DNA from: an uncultured Collinsella sp.
GTDB lineage: Bacteria; Actinomycetota; Coriobacteriia; Coriobacteriales; Coriobacteriaceae
NCBI GenBank assembly: GCA_900555355.1
Contig: USKV01000081.1
Span: 1 to 6,700 of the forward strand
DNA length: 6,700 bases
Reading direction: 5' to 3'
A model generated the notes under the pieces. The model saw nothing but the letters and a program-made list of their open reading frames with translations. It did not search any database and was not told the origin of the DNA. Position numbers and translations under genes: made by a program. This document shows, one piece after another, positions 1 through 4,996 of the stretch (positions are counted from its first letter, which is position 1; each line of letters starts with the position of its first letter).

Positions 1-58
1 TGCCGTAGAGCAGGCCGACGCCGCCCTTGCCGATAAAGGCGACCTTGTTGATCTGCAC
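1..58 (-). CDS. Rossmann-fold NAD(P)-binding protein, probable ketopantoate reductase family (N-terminus only)
   Basis: Only the first 19 codons are inside the window; the gene reads leftward off the edge. The visible protein reads (M)QINKVAFIGKGGVGLLYG, a first beta strand followed by a GxGxxG dinucleotide-binding loop and a Leu-Tyr-Gly. In established families this resembles the start of 2-dehydropantoate 2-reductase (PanE/ApbA) proteins, NAD(P)H-dependent enzymes of pantothenate synthesis and many related reductases. I chose GTG at 58-56 as start because GGGGAG (73-68, minus strand) sits 9 nt upstream. The in-frame ATG at 67-65 directly abuts that same GGGGAG, which is too close. The family call rests on a short motif and could equally be another Rossmann dehydrogenase. 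Confidence 0.55.
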   Translation of the reverse strand, partial: MQINKVAFIGKGGVGLLYG

Positions 59-76
59 GTGAATCATCTCCCCATA

Positions 77-103
77 TAAAAGGCGCCCGCGTAAGGGGCG
101 CCT
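77..103 (-). terminator. GC-rich hairpin with T-run in the leader between two minus-strand genes
   Basis: Positions 81-88 and 96-103 form a perfect 8-bp stem (AGGCGCCC/GGGCGCCT) with a 7-nt loop. Read on the minus strand the stem is followed by TTTTATAT, the layout of an intrinsic terminator. It would end transcripts of the small gene at 180-374. The next minus-strand start codon lies only about 20 nt downstream, which leaves no room for a promoter after the hairpin. If the downstream gene has its own promoter, that promoter lies upstream of or overlaps the stem (a TACAAT at about 112 on the minus strand is a weak -10 candidate). The hairpin could then act as an attenuator or partial terminator. 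Confidence 0.6.
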
Positions 104-179
104 GATGGATTGTATGCTGCCAGGGTGATTGGTGGGTGCGCGGGGCGGCTGTTATAAAAAAGAAACGTTTACCTGGACG

Positions 180-374
180 CTACGCTGCAGGGCAGACCGC
201 AAAGACGCGGGCGGGGTATCCGACGCCATCGCGGACCTTGGGGAAGGTGCAGAAGATGACGGCACCCGTGGCGGGAAGCTCGTCCAGATGGTCCATGACC
301 TCGATCTGATAGCGGTCGACCGAGAGGATGTATTGCTCGCCGGGGTAGGGGTAGGCGTCCTCGCGCGTGGTCAT
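180..374 (-). CDS. Small protein (64 aa) resembling the C-terminal part of the cyclase/kynurenine formamidase family
   Basis: The reading frame starts at ATG 374-372, with AAAGGAG (387-381, minus strand) 6 nt upstream, and ends at TAG 182-180. The signal is good for a real short gene. The second half, about residues 30-61 (LDELPATGAVIF, then FPKVRDGVGYPARVFAV), resembles the last strands of PF04199 cyclase family proteins. These typically end with a 'LDxLPxTG ... PLKxxGGxGxPxRxxA' type sequence; this comparison is from memory, not a search. The catalytic HxGTHxD motif of that family is absent, so no hydrolase activity is expected from this piece alone. The first 25 or so residues are not recognised. 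It is either a stand-alone small protein or a truncated remnant that gained a start. No membrane segment or signal peptide is visible. Confidence 0.6.
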   Translation of the reverse strand: MTTREDAYPYPGEQYILSVDRYQIEVMDHLDELPATGAVIFCTFPKVRDGVGYPARVFAVCPAA

Positions 375-536
375 GCCCGGCTCCTTTCATCGGGCTTTTT
401 GCTGATGTTAAAGCGGTGCCGTGACGGCTCGATTTCTGCTACGTTACGATACGTTCTCGATTGCGATTCCAATGTGTTTCGATGACGTGACCATTGTGTT
501 TCGCCTCATTAGGGCTTCGAGGGGAGAGGAAAGGCA
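375..536. promoter_or_regulatory. Divergent intergenic region with two sets of short direct repeats
   Basis: This gap lies between the start of the leftward small gene (374) and the rightward aldo/keto reductase (537), so promoters for both should lie here. A 13-nt sequence CCAWTGTGTTTCG occurs at 469-481 and again at 491-503, exactly 22 nt apart, about two helical turns. A second pair, TACGTT..CGA, occurs at 440-449 and 450-460, 10 nt apart. Such spacing fits repeated binding sites for a transcription factor on one face of the helix. I could not find a convincing -35/-10 pair on either strand. Near 375-400 a GCCCG/CGGGC stem (375-379 with 391-395) is followed by T5 on the plus strand. On the minus strand its loop holds the ribosome site of the small gene. 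Confidence 0.4.
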
Positions 537-1724
537 GTGCAATATCGCGTTGACCCCAAAAGCGGCAACCGTATCTCGGCGCTGGGTCTGGGCTGCATGA
601 GGTTTCCCGGTGCGCCGGGACGTCCGGATGCGAAGACAGCCGATGCCATCATTTCCCGTGCGGTGGAGCAAGGGATAACCTATCTGGACACGGCCTATCT
701 CTACCCCGGTAACGAAGCTTGTGTGGGAGCTTCGCTTGAGCGCCTGGGTCTGCGCGACCAGATTTTGCTCGCGACCAAGTTGCCGCACGCTTCGTGCAAA
801 TGTGCGGAGGATTTCGACCGCTTTTTTGACGAGCAGCTGCACCGTTTGCGGACTGACCATATCGACTATTACCTCATGCACAACATCACCTCGCCCGTGC
901 AGTGGGAGCGCGTGGCAGCGTTGGGTATCGAGGACTGGATTGCGCACCAAAAGGCTGCGGGGCGTATTCGCCAGATAGGTTTTTCGTACCACGGCAGTGC
1001 GGCGGACTTTCTCACGATGCTTGACGCGTATGACTGGGACTTTTGCCAGATCCAGTACAACTACGCTGGAGAGCGCTACCAAGCGGGAACGGCGGGACTC
1101 ATGGCGGCCGCCGAGCGCGGGCTCGCGGTGTTTGTGATGGAGCCGCTTTTGGGCGGACGCTTGGCAGGCAAATTGCCTCCGCGGGCGCGCGCTGTTCTCG
1201 ATGGTGCATGCGATCGGCATTTGCATACGCCTGCCGCTTGGGGGCTCTCGTGGGTGTGGAATCATCCTCAGGTGACGATGCTGCTTTCGGGTATGACCGA
1301 TACCGCGCAGGTGGACGAGAATTCGTCACTGGCAGACCTCGCGTTGCCGAATTCGATGACTGCCAACCAGCTCGACACGATTGCGCGCGTGTTGATGGAG
1401 TTTGAGAAATCGAACCGTGTGCCCTGCACGGGATGCGGCTACTGCATGCCATGCCCCAAGGGTATCAACATTCCCGGCTGCTTTGCCGCCTACAACGCGA
1501 GCTATGCGCACAGCTGGTTTACGGGGCTGTCGCAATACTTTACGGCGAGTGCGGTGCGCACGAGCGAGCCCAAGCTGGTGAGCAATTGCGTCAAGTGAGG
1601 CAAATGCGCGCGTCACTGCCCACAGCACATCGATATTCCCGAGCGTCTCGACGATGTGCGCCGACGTTTCCAGCCTGGGCCCGTAACGGCCGCGCTTAAA
1701 GCCTTTTGCAAAACGCGCCTCTGA
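537..1724 (+). CDS. Aldo/keto reductase with C-terminal double 4Fe-4S domain, interrupted by an in-frame TGA at codon 354
   Basis: The start is GTG 537, with GGAGAGG (523-529) 7 nt upstream. Residues 1-290 form an aldo/keto reductase barrel: LGLGCMRFP near the N-terminus, then the catalytic tetrad as Asp51, Tyr56, Lys81 (ATKLPH) and His115 (YLMHN). These enzymes reduce carbonyls with NAD(P)H. Residues 297-306 carry CTGCGYCMPCP, a complete first 4Fe-4S ligand set, as in COG1453-type reductases. The second set begins with Cys351 (SNCVK) and is then broken by TGA at 1596-1598. Read through, the frame continues GKCARHCPQHIDIPERL, supplying Cys357 and Cys361, and ends at TGA 1722-1724, giving 395 codons, a normal length for the family. 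If TGA stops translation, the product has 353 residues and lacks the second cluster. The final stop falls inside the first palindromic repeat. The substrate is unknown. Confidence 0.88.
1596..1598 (+). other. In-frame TGA at a conserved iron-sulfur cysteine position
   Basis: The second Fe-S motif of this enzyme family reads C-x2-C-x2-C-x3-C-P. Here the residues are Cys351, TGA354, Cys357 and Cys361-Pro362, so TGA replaces precisely the second ligand. One base change (TGC or TGT to TGA) explains it as a nonsense mutation; selenocysteine insertion is the other option. Downstream, 1625-1632 pairs with 1652-1659 (8 bp) around an inner 4-bp stem (1640-1643/1647-1650) with a CGT loop. That loop begins about 45 nt past the TGA, farther than usual bacterial SECIS elements, so recoding support is weak. 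Confidence 0.8.
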
Positions 1725-1812
1725 TGCCCCTTTTATAACTTGCGGTGGAATAGTCCCTGTTTGCGGCAGAATAGGGGCCAAACAGGAACTATTCCACCGC
1801 AACTGAAGGGGG
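1719..1812 (+). repeat. Long palindromic intergenic repeat, copy 1
   Basis: Positions 1719-1752 match 2900-2933 base for base. The palindrome itself pairs 1740-1754 with 1788-1802 (15 bp). After one C/A mismatch, 1756-1763 pairs with 1779-1786 (8 bp), leaving a 15-nt loop. An outer helix is possible between GCCCCTT (1726-1732) and AAGGGGGC (1806-1813). The AAGGGGG on the 3' edge is also the best ribosome site for the Gfo/Idh gene (GTG 1818), so the outer helix would hide it. The stop codon of the preceding reductase frame (1722-1724) is within the shared block. It is REP/REPIN-like in form. No transposase is nearby, and no T-run follows the stem, so it is not a plain terminator. Confidence 0.85.
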
Positions 1813-1817
1813 CTGTC

Positions 1818-2837
1818 GTGGGCCATCGGGATTCATGTGATGATTCGTGTGAGGTTCGTTGGGGCGTTTTGGGCGCCGGGCACATTTCGCATCGATTTGC
1901 ATCGTCGCTCAAGGAGGTGGACGGGGCACGGCTGGTGGCTGCGGCCGGCCGCACTCCTGCACATGTCGAGGAATTTTCCCGAGCGTTTTCGATCGATGCT
2001 GCGCATGGCCATGCCTCGGTCGACGATAACGGCAATGCGGCTTATGACGCGCTGATTGCCGACCCCGATGTCGACGCAATCTACTTGGCTCTTCCGCATG
2101 GCATGCATACGCGTTGGGCCTGTCGCGCGCTGCGCGCCGGAAAGGCCGTGCTGTGCGAAAAGCCGGCCGTTTTGAGTGAGGAAGAGGCTCTCTCGATTGC
2201 CTCCACCTCTCGTGAGCGCGGCGTGCTGTTTATGGAGGCGATGAAGAATCGGTTTTGCCCGATGCACACTCGCGTGAAGGACTTGCTTGCGTCGGGTGAG
2301 CTTGGCCGTATTGTCTCGATTGAAAGCGTGCAAAAGCTCGATTACGGCGAGTTTCCTTCGGGCTATCTGCTTGATCCGTTGCAGGGCGGCTGTCTATATG
2401 ACATGGGCTGCTATGCGGTCGGTTGGTTTGAGGATTTGCTCGCGGGCGCGTGCGAGGTTTCGTCCCGTGAAGTTCGCTGGCGTGACGTATCGGGCGGTCG
2501 CGTCGATTGGGCCGACGAGATCCATATGAGCGTCGGCGGTATACCCATTCATATGGCGTGCGACGGCAAAGCAGCATATGAAAGCCGCTTAACGATTGCC
2601 TGCGAGCGGGGCTCGTTGGAAATCGAGCGCCTCCATCGTCCCGAGCTCGCCCATGTGAAGTACTCCGACGGACGAATGCTCGAAATAAATGCCCCGTTTG
2701 AGGTCGATGATTTCTACGGCGAAATCCAGCATGCGACGCAGCTCATTCAGGCGGGGAAACTCGAAAGCCCCATCATGTCCCTAGCCGCCACGCAGCGCTG
2801 CGCGCACATCATCGATGCAATCCGTCTAGCCCTCTAG
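1818..2837 (+). CDS. Gfo/Idh/MocA family NAD(P)-dependent oxidoreductase
   Basis: The product has 339 residues, usual for the family. The start is GTG 1818 with AAGGGGG (1806-1812) 5 nt upstream; the frame is open further back to 1740, but only through the palindromic repeat. The N-terminal Rossmann domain shows WGVLGAGHIS (residues 15-24), the dinucleotide-binding loop. LPHGMH (92-97) and CEKPAVLS (113-120) carry the family's EKP signature, Lys115 being the conserved active-site lysine. The C-terminal alpha/beta domain contains GGCLYDMGCY (190-199), with Asp195 and Tyr199 in the usual catalytic D-x-G-x-H/Y place, as in the dihydrodiol dehydrogenase-like subgroup. Such enzymes oxidise or reduce sugars, inositols or diols in the cytosol; the substrate cannot be read here. 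It ends at TAG 2835-2837. Two palindromic repeats flank it, so it may be transcribed as its own unit. Confidence 0.87.
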   Translation: MGHRDSCDDSCEVRWGVLGAGHISHRFASSLKEVDGARLVAAAGRTPAHVEEFSRAFSIDAAHGHASVDDNGNAAYDALIADPDVDAIYLALPHGMHTRWACRALRAGKAVLCEKPAVLSEEEALSIASTSRERGVLFMEAMKNRFCPMHTRVKDLLASGELGRIVSIESVQKLDYGEFPSGYLLDPLQGGCLYDMGCYAVGWFEDLLAGACEVSSREVRWRDVSGGRVDWADEIHMSVGGIPIHMACDGKAAYESRLTIACERGSLEIERLHRPELAHVKYSDGRMLEINAPFEVDDFYGEIQHATQLIQAGKLESPIMSLAATQRCAHIIDAIRLAL

Positions 2838-2869
2838 GACTTGGCGCTGACACGTAGGGGATCATGACG

Positions 2870-2889
2870 CCGGCGCCCGTGGTGCCTGG
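2870..2889 (+). terminator. Short GC hairpin after the Gfo/Idh gene
   Basis: GGCGCC (2872-2877) pairs with GGTGCC (2881-2886) over a 3-nt loop, with one G-U pair. CC (2870-2871) can pair further with GG (2888-2889) past a bulged T. It lies 33 nt after the stop codon at 2837. No T-run follows, so it is a weak terminator candidate or a 3'-end stabilising stem. Confidence 0.25.
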
Positions 2890-2899
2890 CGGCCCACAT

Positions 2900-2997
2900 C
2901 TCTGATGCCCCTTTTATAACTTGCGGTGGAATACGGTCTGTTTGCGCCAAAATAAGGCACCAATAGACCGTATTTCACCGCAACTGATGAGGGGGAG
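2900..2997 (+). repeat. Long palindromic intergenic repeat, copy 2
   Basis: The first 34 nt (2900-2933) are identical to copy 1. The stem pairs 2921-2939 with 2965-2983, 19 bp in a row with one G-U pair (2929/2975), and continues imperfectly to an AT-rich loop around 2950-2956. The outer arm bases after AATA differ from copy 1 on both strands, with pairing kept, so the structure is conserved rather than just the sequence. CCCCTT (2908-2913) can pair with GAGGGG around 2989-2994, next to the ribosome site of nfo (ATG 3004). As in copy 1, the element ends a few bases before the next start codon. Confidence 0.85.
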
Positions 2998-3003
2998 TTG
3001 GAG

Positions 3004-3870
3004 ATGCTGACGATCGGGTGTCATCTTTCGACGACGAAGGGCTATCGGGCAATGGGGGAGACGGCGTTGTCCATTGGCGCCAATACCTTTGCGTTCTTTA
3101 CGCGCAACCCACGCGGTGGCAAGGCAAAAGACCTTGACATGGATGACGTGGCGGCTCTGCGCGAGCTTATGGAACAAAACGACTTTGGCCCGCTCGTGGC
3201 TCATGCCCCGTATACCTATAACCCCTGCTCCGCTAAGGAGCGAGCGCGCGAGTTTGCCCTGGAGGCCATGGCCGAGGATCTGCAGCGCATGGAAGCACTG
3301 CCCGGCAACTACTACAATTTTCATCCCGGTGCGCATGTAGGACAGGGGGCAGACGTCGGCATTCAGATGATTGTTGATACGCTGTGCCAGGTGATGTTCG
3401 AGGGACAGCAGACGACGGTATTGCTCGAGACCATGGCCGGCAAGGGCACCGAGGTGGGCCGTAGCTTTGAAGAACTGGCGTGCATTATCGAGGGCGTTGC
3501 CGCCAAGTGCCCAGAGCTGTCCGATAAGCTGGGCGTTTGTTTGGACACCTGCCATGTGAGCGATGCCGGCTACGACATCATCCATGATCTGGACGGCGTG
3601 CTCGACGAGTTCGACCGCGTGGTGGGTATCGATCGCTTGCATGCCGTACACGTCAACGATTCGAAGAACCCCTGCGGCGCCCATAAAGATCGTCACGAGT
3701 GCATCGGCAAGGGATACCTTGGCAGCGAGGAATTTGGTGGCGGTATGCAGGTTATGCAGAATATTGTATCGAATGGCCGCTTGCGCGCATTGCCATTCAT
3801 TTTGGAGACACCGAACGAACTTGCAGGTTATGCGGCTGAAATCAAACTGTTAAGGTTATTGCAGCAGTAA
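3004..3870 (+). CDS. nfo: Endonuclease IV (AP endonuclease, Nfo family)
   Basis: This enzyme cuts DNA 5' to abasic sites in base excision repair, using a trinuclear zinc site in a TIM barrel. The product has 288 residues; E. coli Nfo has 285. All nine metal ligands are visible: His67 (AHAPY), His107 (NFHPG), Glu142 (LLETMAG), Asp181 and His184 (DTCH), His216 (HVND), Asp229 and His231 (HKDRH) and Glu268 (ILETP). The N-terminus [13 protein letters not shown] matches the family's first strand. The start is ATG 3004, with GGAG (2994-2997) 6 nt upstream; an in-frame TTG at 2998 abuts that site and is unlikely. It ends at TAA 3868-3870. The ribosome site lies at the 3' edge of palindromic repeat copy 2, which suggests possible translational control. 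No partner repair gene is adjacent. Confidence 0.95.
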   Translation: MLTIGCHLSTTKGYRAMGETALSIGANTFAFFTRNPRGGKAKDLDMDDVAALRELMEQNDFGPLVAHAPYTYNPCSAKERAREFALEAMAEDLQRMEALPGNYYNFHPGAHVGQGADVGIQMIVDTLCQVMFEGQQTTVLLETMAGKGTEVGRSFEELACIIEGVAAKCPELSDKLGVCLDTCHVSDAGYDIIHDLDGVLDEFDRVVGIDRLHAVHVNDSKNPCGAHKDRHECIGKGYLGSEEFGGGMQVMQNIVSNGRLRALPFILETPNELAGYAAEIKLLRLLQQ

Positions 3871-3892
3871 TGGCTGCCATAAAGTGGGACGC

Positions 3893-3916
3893 CCCATTCA
3901 CGTTATGGGTTTGTTT
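3893..3916 (+). terminator. Possible intrinsic terminator of nfo
   Basis: CCCAT (3893-3897) pairs with ATGGG (3905-3909) over a 7-nt loop, followed by TTTGTTT (3910-3916). It lies between nfo and the promoter of the transporter operon, where a terminator is expected. The stem is only 5 bp, so strength is uncertain. Confidence 0.4.
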
Positions 3917-3931
3917 CAATCAGTTTTCTAA

Positions 3932-3960
3932 TTGCAGACTCTTCCAAGCGGGTGCATAAT
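3932..3960 (+). promoter_or_regulatory. Sigma-70 type promoter of the amino acid ABC transporter operon
   Basis: TTGCAG at 3932-3937 and CATAAT at 3955-3960 are separated by exactly 17 nt, close to the TTGACA/TATAAT consensus. Transcription would start near 3967, giving a leader of about 50 nt before the ATG at 4018. I see no operator palindrome in the leader. Confidence 0.7.
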
Positions 3961-4017
3961 AACCCTCAGTTTTTGCAGACCTCTGAATCAAACGGGGTCA
4001 TCGGAAGGAGACTGATT

Positions 4018-4878
4018 ATGAAGCTCAAGAAGCTTGGCGCATTTGCCGCCACGGGCGCCATGGCACTCGCCCTCGCACTGACGGGCTGCGGCTCGTCCAA
4101 CGCCACCTCTGGTTCCAATGCCGGTTCCAGCAGCTCTGACGACGCTAAGGTCGAGAAGGTCGACGGCTCCAAGGAGTACGCGCTCGTCAAGGACGGTACG
4201 CTGACCGTCGGCACCTCTGCCGAGTACGCTCCGTTTGAGTACAAGGATGACAACGGCGATTATCAGGGCTTTGACCTTGAGCTCATCAAGGCTATCGGCG
4301 ACAAGCTGGGCCTGGATGTCGAGTACGTCAACAATGACTTTGACACGCTGGTTCCGGGCGTCGCTTCGGGCGCCAAGTATGACGTTTCAATCGCGGCTAT
4401 CACCGACACGCCCGAGCGTGAGAAGGAAGTCACTTTCTCCGATTCCTACTACATGGACGATCAGGCTATCGTGACCAAGGTCGATAACACCGACATCACG
4501 GCCGACAACTACAGCGAGAAGCTCAACAACGCTGACGCTACCATCATCGTCCAGTCTGGCTCGACCGCCGAGGCCTTTGCTCAGGAGAACTTCCCCAAGG
4601 CCAAGATTGTCCCCTACAAGGACGCCACCGAGTGCTTCAGCGCCCTGCAGTCCGATAAGGGCGACGCCGTAGTCACCAACCGCTCCGTTGCCAGCCAGCT
4701 GACCGCCGAGCAGTTCAACACCTGCCAGACCATTAAGCAGATCAGCACCGGCGAGGAGTACGCCATCGCCATCAACCAGGGCAACACCAAGCTCAAGGAC
4801 GACATCAACCAGGCCATCAAGGACCTGACCGACGACGGTACCGTCGACGCCCTCATGGCTAAGTACAACATCAAGTAA
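4018..4878 (+). CDS. Polar amino acid ABC transporter substrate-binding lipoprotein
   Basis: This is the extracytoplasmic receptor of an amino acid importer. The 286-residue product starts at ATG 4018, with AAGGAG 7 nt upstream. Residues 1-24 are a lipoprotein signal: MKLKK, a hydrophobic stretch, then LTGC with Cys24 as the lipidated residue. A Ser/Gly/Asp-rich linker follows (about 25-55). The mature domain is of the SBP_bac_3 type: DGTLTVGTSAEYAPFEY, GFDLELIKAIGDKLG, then LVPGVASGAKYDVSIAAITDTPERE, which holds the Arg/Asp region that binds the amino acid alpha groups in this family. It ends MAKYNIK at TAA 4876-4878. The sequence does not reveal which amino acid is bound. Codon use is strongly biased to C-ending codons, fitting high expression. 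It is first in the operon, followed by a hairpin and the permease. Confidence 0.93.
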   Translation: MKLKKLGAFAATGAMALALALTGCGSSNATSGSNAGSSSSDDAKVEKVDGSKEYALVKDGTLTVGTSAEYAPFEYKDDNGDYQGFDLELIKAIGDKLGLDVEYVNNDFDTLVPGVASGAKYDVSIAAITDTPEREKEVTFSDSYYMDDQAIVTKVDNTDITADNYSEKLNNADATIIVQSGSTAEAFAQENFPKAKIVPYKDATECFSALQSDKGDAVVTNRSVASQLTAEQFNTCQTIKQISTGEEYAIAINQGNTKLKDDINQAIKDLTDDGTVDALMAKYNIK

Positions 4879-4900
4879 AATAGCTACTTGATTGCTCGCG

Positions 4901-4931
4901 GGCCCTTTCCGCTTTGGCGGAGAGGGCCTTT
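4901..4931 (+). terminator. Strong intercistronic hairpin between binding protein and permease
   Basis: Positions 4901-4912 pair with 4917-4928: 12 bp with one G-U pair, closed by a TTTG tetraloop. Only TTT follows directly, then a T/C-rich run. It lies 22 nt after the binding protein stop and about 70 nt before the permease start. In ABC importer operons such stems commonly act as partial terminators or as 3' barriers to RNA decay, giving more receptor than membrane subunits. That role is inferred here. Confidence 0.65.
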
Positions 4932-4996
4932 GCGCTTCTCTTGACGGAGAGCATTTCCGTCTCGTTTTGCCGGCAACTTCTACGATAGGAGCCACC

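Noticed and set aside
1..58. GKGGVG at the left edge as the P-loop of an ArsA/ParA/NifH-type ATPase.
   Set aside because: The motif is followed by LLYG instead of the required KT/KS, and it follows a beta strand as in Rossmann GxGxxG loops, so a nucleotide-binding dehydrogenase fits better.
129..485. Plus-strand open frame of 118 codons at the left side.
   Set aside because: It overlaps the minus-strand small gene, lacks a ribosome site and has no recognisable motif.
444..1265. Long open frame of 273 codons on the minus strand.
   Set aside because: It is opposite the aldo/keto reductase, has no recognisable domain, and its length is explained by GC-rich codon bias of the real gene.
1599..1660. 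A bacterial SECIS element downstream of TGA 1596-1598.
   Set aside because: The best hairpin (1625-1632/1652-1659) places its apical loop about 45 nt from the TGA. A closer stem (1599-1602/1617-1620) has only 4 bp plus a weak inner pairing. Neither is a convincing match, so no SECIS feature was listed.
1734..1739. TATAAC in the repeats (also at 2915-2920) as a promoter -10 box.
   Set aside because: No acceptable -35 hexamer lies 16-18 nt upstream in either copy, and the bases are part of the fixed repeat sequence.
1740..1817. N-terminal extension of the Gfo/Idh protein from the TTG at 1740.
   Set aside because: This stretch is the palindromic repeat, and the ribosome site AAGGGGG with GTG 1818 gives a protein of normal family length.
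4892..4996. N-terminal extension of the permease from the TTG at 4892.
   Set aside because: It runs through the strong intercistronic hairpin and has no ribosome site, whereas TTG 4997 has AGGAG 5 nt upstream followed by a signal-like segment.
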